In this document: piece after piece, positions 34,899 to 48,816 of the stretch
Layout of the letters: every line of letters starts with the position of its first letter
Position numbering within the stretch: the stretch's first letter is position 1
Origin: Streptomyces brasiliensis
GTDB lineage: Bacteria; Actinomycetota; Actinomycetes; Streptomycetales; Streptomycetaceae
Assembly: GCF_014647875.1 (NCBI RefSeq)
Contig: NZ_BMQA01000007.1
Location: 124,001-188,000 of the forward strand
Length of the DNA: 64,000 nt
Reading direction: 5' to 3'
The notes under the pieces: generated by a model
Told to the model about the DNA's origin: nothing
Database searches by the model: none
The model's input: only the letters and a program-made list of their open reading frames with translations
Made by a program: the position numbers and the translations under genes

Positions 34899-35266
34899 CG
34901 CGCGCCCCCTCCCAGCAGCCGTTGAAGGGCGGCATCCAGGTCTCGGGCCAGCTGTGCATGGTCTGCGTCACCCGCTCCGGGCAGCGCTCGTACGACTACC
35001 AGGCTACCGGGGGGAAACAGGGCGACTCGCTCCCGCATCAGATGGCGAAGTCGGCGCTTCACTTTGTTGCGCACGACCGCGCCACCCACTGCCTTGCTGA
35101 CGACGAAACCCGCACGCGTCGGGGGAGCGCTCTCCCCTGGCGCGTGCGGGTCCGTGACACCGCTTCGAAAGTGGACGACGAGGAGCGGGCGCCCAGCCCG
35201 ACGACCTCGTCGTACCGCGGTCGCGAAGTCCTCGCGCCGCCTCAGCCGGTTCTCGGTGGGCAGCAC
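34895..35266 (-). CDS. rnpA: Ribonuclease P protein component
   Basis: Protein subunit of RNase P, which matures tRNA 5' ends. 123 residues: [33 protein letters not shown] then [28 protein letters not shown], the RNR motif of the family. GTG start at 35266, 21 bases after rpmH. Gene order rpmH-rnpA-yidD-yidC-jag-rsmG-parA-parB is conserved in most bacteria. Confidence 0.97.
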   Translation of the reverse strand: MLPTENRLRRREDFATAVRRGRRAGRPLLVVHFRSGVTDPHAPGESAPPTRAGFVVSKAVGGAVVRNKVKRRLRHLMRERVALFPPGSLVVVRALPGAGDADHAQLARDLDAALQRLLGGGAR

Positions 35267-35287
35267 GACGTCATGACCTGATCGGAA

Positions 35288-35425
35288 TCAGGCGGACAGG
35301 CGGGCGCGACCCTTGCTACGGCGGGACGCGAGAATCGCGCGGCCGGCACGGGTGCGCATACGCAGCCGGAAGCCGTGGGTCTTCGCGCGACGACGGTTGT
35401 TCGGCTGGAAGGTGCGCTTGCTCAC
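35288..35425 (-). CDS. rpmH: 50S ribosomal protein L34
   Basis: 45 residues, [19 protein letters not shown] to KGRARLSA, the invariant small basic L34. Too short to stand out as an open frame but unmistakable. GTG start at 35425 with CTGGAG upstream. Transcription starts in the 396-bp gap shared with dnaA. Confidence 0.98.
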   Translation of the reverse strand: MSKRTFQPNNRRRAKTHGFRLRMRTRAGRAILASRRSKGRARLSA

Positions 35426-35821
35426 TCGGGGGCTCCAGAAATCAATCGGTAGTGGCGGGGTGCCGTCCTGGCTGTCACCGTGCGCCCACGAGTAGCTCGT
35501 ATCACGCCCGAGTGCACCGCTTCCCGATCACCCAAGTGACCTGTGCCCATCGGAGGCAGGCGGCAGCAGCCATCGACAACTCGACCTGGTTACGGTACGC
35601 GGGGCTACGCCATCCGGTCAAACCAGGGGCCGCCGGGAGACACTGTCCACAGGCTGGGGACAACAACTTGAACCGCACCCGCCCCGCTGACTACCGTGAC
35701 TGGACTCCGATTCGTTCCCTTATCCCTGCACGAGCGGGATTGCCCCCGCCCGTCCACCCGGATCCCGACCCAACCCGTCCCCGAATCACACGTTCGTGGG
35801 ACCTGTGAGAGAGCGTGCCCT
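35426..35821. promoter_or_regulatory. rpmH / dnaA divergent promoter region with paired DnaA boxes
   Basis: 396 bp between divergent genes, no gene seen. Two oppositely oriented DnaA boxes, CTGTCCACA (35643-35651) and TGGGGACAA (35655-35663, TTGTCCCCA on the minus strand), lie three bases apart about 160-180 bases before dnaA. Paired boxes at this place mediate autorepression of dnaA in Streptomyces (established for S. lividans). Confidence 0.7.
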
Positions 35822-37735
35822 GTGGCTGACGTACCTGCCGATCTTGCCGCAGTGTGGCCACGAGTACTCGAGCAGCTCCTCGGGGAGGGCCGCGGCCAGG
35901 GAGTCGAGGCGAAGGACGAACACTGGATCCGGCGCTGCCAGCCCCTCGCGCTGGTCGCGGACACCGCTCTGCTCGCCGTACCGAACGAATTTGCGAAGGG
36001 CGTACTGGAGGGCCGTCTCGCGCCGATCGTCAGCGAGACCCTGAGCCGCGAGTGCGGCCGCCCGATCCGCATCGCCATCACCGTCGACGACTCCGTCGGC
36101 GAACCCCCGGCCCCGCCTTCGCCGCCCGTACAACAGCAGCCGCGCTACGAAGAACCCGAACTCCCCTCCGGACACGGCCAGTACGAGGGATACGGCCGCC
36201 ACCGATCCGACCAGCTGCCGGGCGGCCCGGCCGACCAGTCCGCACGCCCCGATCCGCTGCCCACCGCGCGCCCGGCCTACCCCTCCGAGTACCAGCGCCC
36301 CGAACCGGGCGCCTGGCCGCGCCCCTCGCAGGACGAGTACAGCTGGCAGCAGCCCCGGCTCGGCTTCCCCGAACGCGACCCCTACGCGTCCCCGTCGCAG
36401 GACTCCTACGGATCGTCCCCACGCGACACATACGGAGCGCCGCCGCAGGACTCCTACGGCTCCCCCCAGGACTACCGCCCGCAGGCGATGGACCGCCCGT
36501 CCTACGAGCAGCAGCGCTCCGAGTACGACGGGTCACGCGTCGACTACGACCAGCGCGACCCCGTCCGCCGCGACCTGACCGAGCCCTCGTCCGGCTCCGG
36601 CCAGGCGCACCGCGGCGGTCCCTCGCGCGTCCACCTGCCGGCGACCGGCGCCCCCGGACCACTCGGCGCGAAGCCCGCGCCGGCACCCGGTCCCGGTGAA
36701 CCGACAGCGCGGCTGAACCCGAAGTACCTCTTCGACACATTCGTCATCGGCGCCTCGAACCGGTTCGCGCACGCGGCCGCGGTCGCCGTCGCCGAGGCGC
36801 CCGCCAAGGCGTACAACCCCCTCTTCATCTATGGGGAGTCCGGGCTCGGCAAGACGCACCTGCTGCACGCCATCGGGCACTACGCGCGCAGCCTCTACCC
36901 CGGCACGCGCGTGCGCTACGTGAGCTCCGAGGAGTTCACCAACGAGTTCATCAACTCCATCCGCGACGGCAAGGGCGACAGCTTCCGCAAGCGCTACCGC
37001 GAGATGGACATCCTGCTCGTCGACGACATCCAGTTCCTGGCGGACAAGGAGTCGACGCAGGAGGAGTTCTTCCACACCTTCAACACGCTCCACAACGCCA
37101 ACAAACAGATCGTGCTGTCCTCCGACCGGCCGCCCAAGCAGCTGGTGACGCTCGAGGACCGGCTGCGGAACCGTTTCGAGTGGGGCCTGATCACCGATGT
37201 CCAGCCGCCCGAGCTGGAGACACGCATCGCGATCCTCCGCAAGAAGGCGGTGCAGGAACAGCTCAACGCCCCGCCGGAGGTACTGGAGTTCATCGCCTCC
37301 CGCATCTCGCGCAACATCCGCGAGCTGGAGGGCGCGCTGATCCGCGTGACGGCGTTCGCCTCCCTCAACCGGCAGCCCGTCGACCTCGGCCTGACCGAGA
37401 TCGTCCTCAAGGACCTGATCCCCGGCGGCGAGGACTCGACTCCGGAGATCACCGCGACGGCCATCATGGCGTCGACCGCCGACTACTTCGGCCTCACGGT
37501 GGACGACCTGTGCGGCACCTCGCGCGGCCGCCAGCTGGTCACGGCCCGCCAGATCGCCATGTACCTGTGCCGCGAGCTCACCGATCTGTCGCTGCCGAAG
37601 ATCGGCGCGCAGTTCGGCGGCCGCGACCACACGACGGTCATGCACGCCGACCGCAAGATCCGCGCGCTGATGGCGGAGCGCCGCTCCATCTACAACCAGG
37701 TGACCGAGCTGACGAACCGCATCAAGAACGGCTGA
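35822..37735 (+). CDS. dnaA: Chromosomal replication initiator DnaA
   Basis: ATP-dependent initiator that binds oriC boxes and loads helicase. 637 residues, longer than E. coli DnaA because domain II is a 200-residue Pro/Tyr/Ser-rich spacer with DSYGS/YGSPQD repeats, as usual in Streptomyces. Domain [20 protein letters not shown]. Domain [14 protein letters not shown] (Walker A), [14 protein letters not shown] (Walker B). Domain IV: helix-turn-helix and signature [18 protein letters not shown] 35822 (VADVPADL) matches known Streptomyces starts; the frame extends to 35696. Confidence 0.98.
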   Translation: MADVPADLAAVWPRVLEQLLGEGRGQGVEAKDEHWIRRCQPLALVADTALLAVPNEFAKGVLEGRLAPIVSETLSRECGRPIRIAITVDDSVGEPPAPPSPPVQQQPRYEEPELPSGHGQYEGYGRHRSDQLPGGPADQSARPDPLPTARPAYPSEYQRPEPGAWPRPSQDEYSWQQPRLGFPERDPYASPSQDSYGSSPRDTYGAPPQDSYGSPQDYRPQAMDRPSYEQQRSEYDGSRVDYDQRDPVRRDLTEPSSGSGQAHRGGPSRVHLPATGAPGPLGAKPAPAPGPGEPTARLNPKYLFDTFVIGASNRFAHAAAVAVAEAPAKAYNPLFIYGESGLGKTHLLHAIGHYARSLYPGTRVRYVSSEEFTNEFINSIRDGKGDSFRKRYREMDILLVDDIQFLADKESTQEEFFHTFNTLHNANKQIVLSSDRPPKQLVTLEDRLRNRFEWGLITDVQPPELETRIAILRKKAVQEQLNAPPEVLEFIASRISRNIRELEGALIRVTAFASLNRQPVDLGLTEIVLKDLIPGGEDSTPEITATAIMASTADYFGLTVDDLCGTSRGRQLVTARQIAMYLCRELTDLSLPKIGAQFGGRDHTTVMHADRKIRALMAERRSIYNQVTELTNRIKNG

Positions 37736-38790
37736 CGGCCGTAGCGGTACGGCATCGAGGGCGCCCTCGGGAGATCCCGGGGCGCCCTTTCGTCGTCCAG
37801 GGCGGCCGGCGGACGTACGGCGCCGGGTCGGCAGCCTTGGGAGGGAGGCAGGCCGCCCGTCGCCCGGCGTCGGCCGAGGGTCGTCCCGAGCTGGGCCGGT
37901 GATCGTCCGGAGCCGAGCAGGCCATCCCTCGCCACCCGCCCACCGCCCTTGGACACGCGCCCGCCGACCGCTCGCCGCCCTCCCACCGGCCCCCTCGGCG
38001 CCAGCCGCTGTTCGAATACCGGCCGGGTTACGGTCACTCTCCACAGATTGGGGAACTTTCTTCCGTCCACACGCTGGGGACTGCGAAGTTGTCCAGATCG
38101 TGTCCACAGGCTGTGCTGTTGAAAGACCATCAGCCCAGCTCAGCTGGCTGTGGATTCGTGGACGAACGATCTCCACAGGCTGTGGACGACGAAGAGATCC
38201 ACAGGCTGTGCGCAAAGTTGTCCACCAGCGACCCACAGGCTGGGGCCAGTTGTCCCCAGCGAAGGGAAGCTTCTCCACATGGCTGTCCACTGTTCGGCAA
38301 CGTGGCGCGCCTCCTCACCGCGTCGAGTGAAAGGCGTCACACCAAGGTGCCGGATCGGCCTGTGGGAAAGATGACCAAAGCTGGGGACGACGCTGGGGAG
38401 AACTCACCCAGGGCTGTGCACGGCGTGTGCAGAACTTTCTGTTCTCCACAGACGGGCTCAGTTGTCCACCGCCTCCACCCACAGGGCCAGTGGACAAAAT
38501 CTTGGCTCTGAGCTGGGAAAACGTGGTTATCCACGGTATCCACAGGGCCTACTACTACTCCCAACTAGAGAGAGCTGGGAATCCGTTTCGAAGTGGGTCC
38601 TGTGCACAACTGACCCTCCGGTGTCCGACCGCGCCTCGTCACGACTTGACCGGGAGCGGCACCGACTGTCAGTGAGGTGCGTCAGACTGTTCCCCGGTGT
38701 CCTTCCCCTCCCAGGGGTCCGCGACACCGAGTCAGACGACGAAGGCGAAGCAGGGCGAGAAGCGCCGGCAACAGCAGGAGGCGGCTTACG
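37736..38790. other. oriC: Chromosomal origin of replication oriC
   Basis: The roughly 1-kb dnaA-dnaN gap has no gene. From 38037 to 38609 it holds about twenty DnaA-box-like 9-mers in both orientations, e.g. TTGTCCAGA 38089, GTGTCCACA 38100, ATCTCCACA 38169, TTGTCCACC 38219 and 38462, TTGTCCCCA 38250, TTCTCCACA 38271 and 38442, TTATCCACG 38527, GTATCCACA 38536, and minus-strand TTGTCCACT 38489 and TTGTGCACA 38601. The boxes form two groups split around 38300-38430, as reported for Streptomyces oriC. The first 300 bp are GC-rich with few boxes. The last 180 bp carry the dnaN promoter. Confidence 0.95.
37756..37791 (+). terminator. dnaA terminator
   Basis: Hairpin with arms AGGGCGCC (37758-37765) and GGCGCCCT (37781-37788) plus an inner CGGGA/TCCCG pairing, followed by TTTCG, 20 bases after dnaA. 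Confidence 0.75.
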
Positions 38791-39921
38791 GTGAAGATCC
38801 GGGTGGAACGCGACGTACTCGCGGAGGCAGTGGCCTGGGCGGCTCGCAGCCTCCCGGCCCGTCCGCCGGCTCCGGTCCTCGCGGGCCTGCTGCTGAAGGC
38901 CGAGGACGGCCAGCTGAGCCTGTCCAGCTTCGACTACGAGGTCTCCGCACGCGTGAGTGTCGAGGCGGAGGTCGAGGAGGAGGGCACGGTCCTCGTCTCC
39001 GGCCGCCTCCTCGCGGACATCTCCCGCGCCCTCCCCAACCGGCCGGTGGAGATTTCCACAGACGGTGTACGGGCGACCGTGGTCTGCGGCTCCTCGCGGT
39101 TCACACTCCACACCCTGCCTGTGGAGGAGTACCCGTCGCTGCCGCAGATGCCGAACGCGACGGGCACCGTCCCCGGCGAGGTCTTCGCCGCGGCCGCAGC
39201 CCAGGTCGCCATCGCCGCGGGCCGTGACGACACGCTGCCCGTCCTGACCGGTGTGCGCATCGAGATCGAGGGCGACCGGGTCACGCTGGCCTCCACCGAC
39301 CGCTACCGCTTCGCGGTCCGCGAGTTCCTGTGGAAGCCGGAGAACCCGGACGCGTCCGCGGTCGCTCTGGTGCCCGCCAAGACGCTCTTGGACACCGCCA
39401 AGGCGCTGACCAGCGGCGACAGCGTGATCCTGGCGCTGTCGGGCTCGGGCGCGGGCGAGGGCCTGATCGGTTTCGAGGGTGCCGGCCGGCGGACGACGAC
39501 GCGTCTGCTGGAGGGCGACCTCCCGAAGTACCGCACGCTGTTCCCGACCGAGTTCAACTCAGTGGCCGTGATCGAGACCGCCCCCTTCGTGGAGGCCGTC
39601 AAGCGCGTGGCCCTGGTCGCCGAGCGCAACACCCCGGTGCGGCTCAGCTTCGAGCAGGGTGTCCTGATCCTGGAGGCCGGCTCGAGCGACGACGCACAGG
39701 CTGTGGAAAGGGTGGACGCGCAGCTCGACGGCGACGACATCTCCATCGCCTTCAACCCGACCTTCCTGCTGGACGGTCTGAGCGCGATCGACTCCCCGGT
39801 GGCCCAGCTGTCGTTCACGACGTCCACGAAGCCCGCGCTGCTGTCCGGCAAGCCCGCGCCGGACGCCGAGGCGGACGAGGCGTACAAGTACTTGATCATG
39901 CCGGTGCGCCTCAGCGGCTGA
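38791..39921 (+). CDS. dnaN: DNA polymerase III sliding clamp (beta subunit)
   Basis: Ring-shaped processivity clamp. 376 residues: MKIRVERDVLAEAVAWAARSLPARPPAPVLAGLLL (clamp domain 1), domain 2 with GRDDTLPVLTGVRIEI, and C-terminal YKYLIMPVRLSG with the MPVR element that forms the partner-binding pocket. GTG 38791 is set by CAGGAGG upstream; the frame is open to 38677 without homology. Confidence 0.98.
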   Translation: MKIRVERDVLAEAVAWAARSLPARPPAPVLAGLLLKAEDGQLSLSSFDYEVSARVSVEAEVEEEGTVLVSGRLLADISRALPNRPVEISTDGVRATVVCGSSRFTLHTLPVEEYPSLPQMPNATGTVPGEVFAAAAAQVAIAAGRDDTLPVLTGVRIEIEGDRVTLASTDRYRFAVREFLWKPENPDASAVALVPAKTLLDTAKALTSGDSVILALSGSGAGEGLIGFEGAGRRTTTRLLEGDLPKYRTLFPTEFNSVAVIETAPFVEAVKRVALVAERNTPVRLSFEQGVLILEAGSSDDAQAVERVDAQLDGDDISIAFNPTFLLDGLSAIDSPVAQLSFTTSTKPALLSGKPAPDAEADEAYKYLIMPVRLSG

Positions 39922-40063
39922 CCGTTCCGTCCGGTAAAGCCCCAGGTGGGGGCCTACGCATGAGCGCGTATGCCCACAGATGTGCGTGCACGTCCGGGTT
40001 TAGGCTCGGACGTGGGTACGAAGGTGCCTCTCGCGTCACACAGCTACCGAAGGACAACAACTG

Positions 40064-40939
40064 ATGGAGCTCGGTCTCGTCGGCCTCGGCAAGATGGGCG
40101 GCAACATGCGCGAGCGGATCCGCCGCGCGGGTCACACCGTCATCGGATACGACCGCAACGCGGACCTCGCCGATGTCCACAGCCTGGAAGAACTTGTGGG
40201 CAAGTTGTCCGGTCCGCGCGTGGTCTGGGTGATGGTCCCGGCGGGCGAGCCCACGCAGTCCACGATCGACGAGCTGGCGAAGCTGCTGGAGCCCGGTGAC
40301 GTGGTCGTCGACGGCGGCAACTCCCGCTGGACGGACGACGAGAAGCACGCCGAGGAGCTGGCGGCCCAGGGCATAGGTTTCGTCGACTGCGGCGTCTCCG
40401 GCGGCGTCTGGGGCCTGGAGAACGGTTACGCGCTGATGTACGGCGGGGACGCCGAACATGTCGCCCAGGTGCAGCCCGTCTTCGACGCGCTCAAGCCGGA
40501 GGGCGACTTCGGTTCGGTGCACGCGGGCAAGGCCGGTGCGGGCCACTTCGCGAAGATGGTCCACAACGGCATCGAGTACGCGATGATGCAGGCCTACGCC
40601 GAGGGCTGGGAGCTGCTGGAGAAGGCCGACTCCGTGACCGATGTCCGGGAGGTCTTCCGCTCCTGGCAGGACGGCACGGTCATCCGGTCCTGGCTGCTTG
40701 ACCTCGCGGTGAACGCCCTCGACGAGGACGAGCACCTGGAGAAGCTGCGGGGCTGCGCACAGGACTCCGGCGAGGGCCGGTGGACCGTGGAAGCGGCCAT
40801 CGACAACGCGGTGCCGCTGCCCGCGATCACGGCGTCGTTGTTCGCGCGGTTCGCCTCGCGGCAGGAGGACTCGCGGCAGATGAAGATGATCGCGGCGCTG
40901 CGGAACCAGTTCGGCGGCCACGCGGTCGAGAAGAAGTAG
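40064..40939 (+). CDS. gnd: 6-phosphogluconate dehydrogenase, short (decarboxylating) form
   Basis: Oxidative decarboxylation of 6-phosphogluconate to ribulose-5-phosphate. 291 residues, the short bacterial type rather than the 470-residue form; such enzymes are often NAD-dependent. Motifs: MELGLVGLGKMGGNMRERIRRAGH (Rossmann GxGxxG), VVVDGGNSRWTDD, FVDCGVSGGVWGLENGYALM and HAGKAGAGHFAKMVHNGIEYAMMQ (catalytic Lys and substrate site). It lies between dnaN and recF, a Streptomyces-type insertion in the origin cluster. Confidence 0.95.
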   Translation: MELGLVGLGKMGGNMRERIRRAGHTVIGYDRNADLADVHSLEELVGKLSGPRVVWVMVPAGEPTQSTIDELAKLLEPGDVVVDGGNSRWTDDEKHAEELAAQGIGFVDCGVSGGVWGLENGYALMYGGDAEHVAQVQPVFDALKPEGDFGSVHAGKAGAGHFAKMVHNGIEYAMMQAYAEGWELLEKADSVTDVREVFRSWQDGTVIRSWLLDLAVNALDEDEHLEKLRGCAQDSGEGRWTVEAAIDNAVPLPAITASLFARFASRQEDSRQMKMIAALRNQFGGHAVEKK

Positions 40940-40992
40940 TCCACAGGGTCGGTTCCACGATCCACAAGCCCGGGGGAGGTCGGTGAACGACC

Positions 40993-42114
40993 ATGCACGT
41001 CACGCATCTGTCGCTGGCCGACTTCCGCTCGTATGTCCGGGTCGAGGTCCCGCTCGACCCGGGCGTCACGGCCTTCGTCGGCCCGAACGGGCAGGGCAAG
41101 ACGAACCTCGTCGAGGCCGTCGGCTATCTCGCCACGCTGGGCAGTCACCGTGTCGCCTCGGACGCGCCCCTGGTGCGCATGGGTGCCGACCGGGCGATCA
41201 TCCGCGCGCAGGTGAGGCAGGGCGACCGGCAGCAGCTGGTCGAGCTGGAGCTGAATCCCGGCAAGGCCAATCGTGCCCGTATCAACAGGTCCTCGCAGGT
41301 GCGGCCGCGTGACGTGCTGGGGGTCGTACGGACGGTCCTGTTCGCTCCGGAGGATCTGGCGCTGGTGAAGGGCGATCCCGGTGAGCGGCGGCGCTTCCTC
41401 GACGAGTTGATCACCGCGCGCTCTCCGCGGATGGCGGGTGTCCGCTCCGACTACGAGCGGGTGCTCAAGCAGCGCAACACCCTCCTGAAGACGGCCGCGC
41501 TGGCCCGCAGGCACGGCGGCCGGTCCATGGACCTGTCCACGCTCGACGTCTGGGATCAGCACCTCGCGCGGGCGGGTGCCGAGTTGCTGGCCCAGCGGCT
41601 CGATCTGATCGCGGCGATCCGGCCGCTGGCCGACAAGGCGTACGAGCAGCTGGCGCCCGGCGGCGGTCCGGTCGCGCTGGAGTACAAGCCGTCGGCGCCG
41701 GGCGAGGCACACGCGCGCGAGGAGCTCTACGCCCAGCTGATGGCGGGGCTCGGTGAGGTGCGCAAGCAGGAGATCGAGCGGGGCGTCACGCTCATAGGTC
41801 CTCATCGGGACGATTTGATTCTCAAACTCGGTCAGCTGCCCGCCAAGGGTTACGCGTCGCACGGCGAGTCCTGGTCCTTCGCGCTGGCGCTGCGTCTGGC
41901 GTCGTACGACCTGTTGCGCGCGGAGGGCAACGAGCCGGTGCTGGTCCTCGACGACGTGTTCGCCGAGCTGGATGCCCGGCGCCGGGAGCGGCTGGCCGAG
42001 CTGGTCGCTCCCGGTGAGCAGGTCCTGGTGACAGCGGCGGTCGACGACGACGTACCGCACGTCCTGGCGGGGGCGCGGTACGCGGTGTCCGGGGGGACGG
42101 TGGAGCGCGTATGA
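40993..42114 (+). CDS. recF: DNA replication/repair ATPase RecF
   Basis: SMC-like ATPase that helps load RecA at gaps. 373 residues: [53 protein letters not shown] (Walker A GPNGQGKT), the signature region around [20 protein letters not shown], and Walker [20 protein letters not shown]. Its stop overlaps the next gene start (ATGA). Confidence 0.97.
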   Translation: MHVTHLSLADFRSYVRVEVPLDPGVTAFVGPNGQGKTNLVEAVGYLATLGSHRVASDAPLVRMGADRAIIRAQVRQGDRQQLVELELNPGKANRARINRSSQVRPRDVLGVVRTVLFAPEDLALVKGDPGERRRFLDELITARSPRMAGVRSDYERVLKQRNTLLKTAALARRHGGRSMDLSTLDVWDQHLARAGAELLAQRLDLIAAIRPLADKAYEQLAPGGGPVALEYKPSAPGEAHAREELYAQLMAGLGEVRKQEIERGVTLIGPHRDDLILKLGQLPAKGYASHGESWSFALALRLASYDLLRAEGNEPVLVLDDVFAELDARRRERLAELVAPGEQVLVTAAVDDDVPHVLAGARYAVSGGTVERV

Positions 42115-42665
42115 GCGGCGACGGGGCCGGCCCCGAGAGGGACCTGGCGAAGAACGCGAAGGCGGCCGAGCCTTCCGGTGTCGACCTCGCGCGCGTGGCG
42201 TTGCGTGCGGCGAAGGAGCAGGCACGCGCGCGTGGGGACGCGGCGCAGCAGAAGAAGCAGGCGCGGCGCGGCGGCCTGCGCTCCGGCGCGCGCGCAGACG
42301 GCCGCGACCCGATGGCGTTGGGCGCGGCCATCAACCGGCTGATCACCGAGCGCGGCTGGGAGACGCCGGCGGCGGTGGGCGGGGTCATGGGCCGCTGGCC
42401 GCAGATCGTCGGTGAGGACCTGGCGAAGCACTGTGTGCCGCAGCGCTACGACGAGGACGAGCGCGTCCTGATCGTGCAGTGCGACTCCACGGCGTGGGCC
42501 ACCCAGCTGCGTCTGCTCGCTCCCGCCCTGGTCGCGCGCCTCAACGAGGACCTGGGCCACGGCACGGTGCGGCTGATCAAGGTCTACGGCCCCGGTGGTC
42601 CCGCCCGTCGCTACGGTCCCCTGCGCGCTCCGGGCAGCACGGGCCCCGGCGACACCTATGGGTGA
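42111..42665 (+). CDS. DUF721 protein, DciA-like helicase loader
   Basis: 184 residues. A basic N-terminal half ([20 protein letters not shown]) leads to the DUF721 domain ([81 protein letters not shown]). DUF721 proteins are the DciA family, which loads DnaB in bacteria without DnaC/DnaI. No dnaC-type gene is seen here and dnaB lies in the same region, so this role is likely. Coupled to recF by a 4-base overlap. Confidence 0.9.
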   Translation: MSGDGAGPERDLAKNAKAAEPSGVDLARVALRAAKEQARARGDAAQQKKQARRGGLRSGARADGRDPMALGAAINRLITERGWETPAAVGGVMGRWPQIVGEDLAKHCVPQRYDEDERVLIVQCDSTAWATQLRLLAPALVARLNEDLGHGTVRLIKVYGPGGPARRYGPLRAPGSTGPGDTYG

Positions 42666-45100
<2,435 letters not shown>

Positions 45101-45142
45101 GTCGGTCTCAGCTGACCGCACCAGGAAGGATCCCCACCAGCA

Positions 45143-47737
<2,595 letters not shown>

Positions 47738-47755
47738 CACGAGGAGTGAGACAGC

Positions 47756-48547
47756 GTGAGCGGAGCCACGGGCGCCGGCGCCGGTCCGGTCGGTACCTCG
47801 AGCGGTACCTCTGCAGGTGACGACACGGACGGCGGCGGCCGTGGCTCCGCCGCGCGTGCGGCGGACCCGCACACGACGCAACTGCGCAAGGTCGACGCAG
47901 GTGCGACCGACTCCCACTCGCCCGACACGCATGGATCCCAGGGGGGAACTGTGACGGACACCCGAGGCCCGCAGACCCAGCACTACGCGGCTGGAGCGGG
48001 CCCGGCCGCTCCGGGCGCCCAGCACCCGGCACCCGGGGCGCAGGCCGGCTCGCCGCTGCCGGGCGAACGCCAGCCGCAGCAGCCCGCCGGGCCCTACCAC
48101 CCGCCGCAGGCCTATCCCGCGCAGAGCTCGTCGGGCGCGGTACGGCGTCCGCGCACCGGCGCGCGGACCACGCCGCGCACGCGCAAGGCGCGGCTGCGGG
48201 TGGCCAAGGCCGACCCTTGGTCGGTGATGAAGGTCAGCTTCCTGCTCTCGATCGCGCTCGGCATCTGCACGGTCGTCGCGTCGGCCGTGCTGTGGATGGT
48301 CATGGACGCGATGGGCGTCTTCTCGACCGTCGGCGGCACGATCTCGGAGGCGACCGGCTCGAACGAGGCGAACGGCTTCGACCTCCAGGCGTTCCTGTCG
48401 CTCCCGCACGTCCTGACGTTCGCGGCGATCATCGCGGTCATCGACGTCGTCCTCGCGACGGCCCTGGCCACGCTGGGCGCGTTCATCTACAACCTCTCCG
48501 CGGGCTTCGTCGGCGGTGTGGAGCTGACGCTGGCAGAGGACGAGTGA
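47756..48547 (+). CDS. DUF3566 membrane protein
   Basis: 263 residues. A 150-residue Pro/Gly/Ala-rich disordered cytoplasmic part leads to the DUF3566 domain: ARLRVAKADPWSVMKVSFLLSIALGICTVVASAVLWMVMDAMGVF, a soluble loop, and a second helix pair (LPHVLTFAAIIAVIDVVLATALATLGAFIYNLSAGFVGGVELTLAEDE). The gene regularly follows gyrA in actinobacteria (in M. tuberculosis, Rv0007). Function unknown. GTG start with GAGGAG, 18 bases after gyrA. Confidence 0.93.
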   Translation: MSGATGAGAGPVGTSSGTSAGDDTDGGGRGSAARAADPHTTQLRKVDAGATDSHSPDTHGSQGGTVTDTRGPQTQHYAAGAGPAAPGAQHPAPGAQAGSPLPGERQPQQPAGPYHPPQAYPAQSSSGAVRRPRTGARTTPRTRKARLRVAKADPWSVMKVSFLLSIALGICTVVASAVLWMVMDAMGVFSTVGGTISEATGSNEANGFDLQAFLSLPHVLTFAAIIAVIDVVLATALATLGAFIYNLSAGFVGGVELTLAEDE

Positions 48548-48602
48548 CATACCACGCAGGGGCGATTCCAAACGTCCGCTGACGGTCCTCCGACAACCGA
48601 TT

Positions 48603-48631
48603 TTGGGACTGCCCCGGTCGTGCGCTAATCT
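48603..48631 (+). promoter_or_regulatory. Probable promoter of tRNA-Ile
   Basis: TTGGGA (48603-48608), 17 bases, then TAATCT (48626-48631) resembles a housekeeping -35/-10 pair. The tRNA begins 41 bases further on. Confidence 0.5.
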
Positions 48632-48671
48632 TCAGGAGTCAGCGCGCGGGACACACCCCGCAGAGCGCGGC

Positions 48672-48748
48672 GGGGCTATAGCTCAGTTGGTTAGAGCGCA
48701 TCCCTGATAAGGATGAGGCCACAGGTTCAAATCCTGTTAGCCCCACCA
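48672..48748 (+). tRNA. tRNA-Ile (anticodon GAT)
   Basis: 77 nt including encoded CCA. Acceptor GGGGCTA pairs with TAGCCCC; D-arm GCTCAGTTGGTTAGAGC; anticodon stem-loop ATCCCTGATAAGGAT with GAT; T-arm ACAGGTTCAAATCCTGT. Positions from 48703 onward are duplicated at 57807, making this the integration target of the neighbouring element. The gene remains intact. Confidence 0.97.
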
Positions 48749-48764
48749 GCGAGAAGACCCCCAG
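48703..48764. repeat. attL: Left att site (62-bp direct repeat, within tRNA-Ile)
   Basis: Identical to 57807-57868. It starts at the anticodon stem of tRNA-Ile (CCTGATAAGG), runs through the CCA end, and stops inside the left arm of the following terminator (ACCCCCAG). Which end is formally attL is a convention. Confidence 0.95.
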
Positions 48765-48783
48765 CCGATCAGGCTGGGGGTCT
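48755..48783 (+). terminator. tRNA-Ile terminator
   Basis: Perfect 12-bp stem (48755-48766, 48772-48783), 5-base loop and trailing TTTT. The att repeat covers most of its left arm. Confidence 0.85.
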
Positions 48784-48785
48784 TT

Positions 48786-48808
48786 TGACACCACCGGTTG
48801 ACACCAAC
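48786..48808 (+). repeat. Paired TGACACCA motif, left end of the element
   Basis: TGACACCA at 48786-48793 and 48799-48806, 13 bases apart, the second continuing AAC. The same pair with the same spacing occurs near the right end (57690). Candidate integrase or excisionase arm-type sites. Confidence 0.6.
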
Positions 48809-48816
48809 GGCGACGA

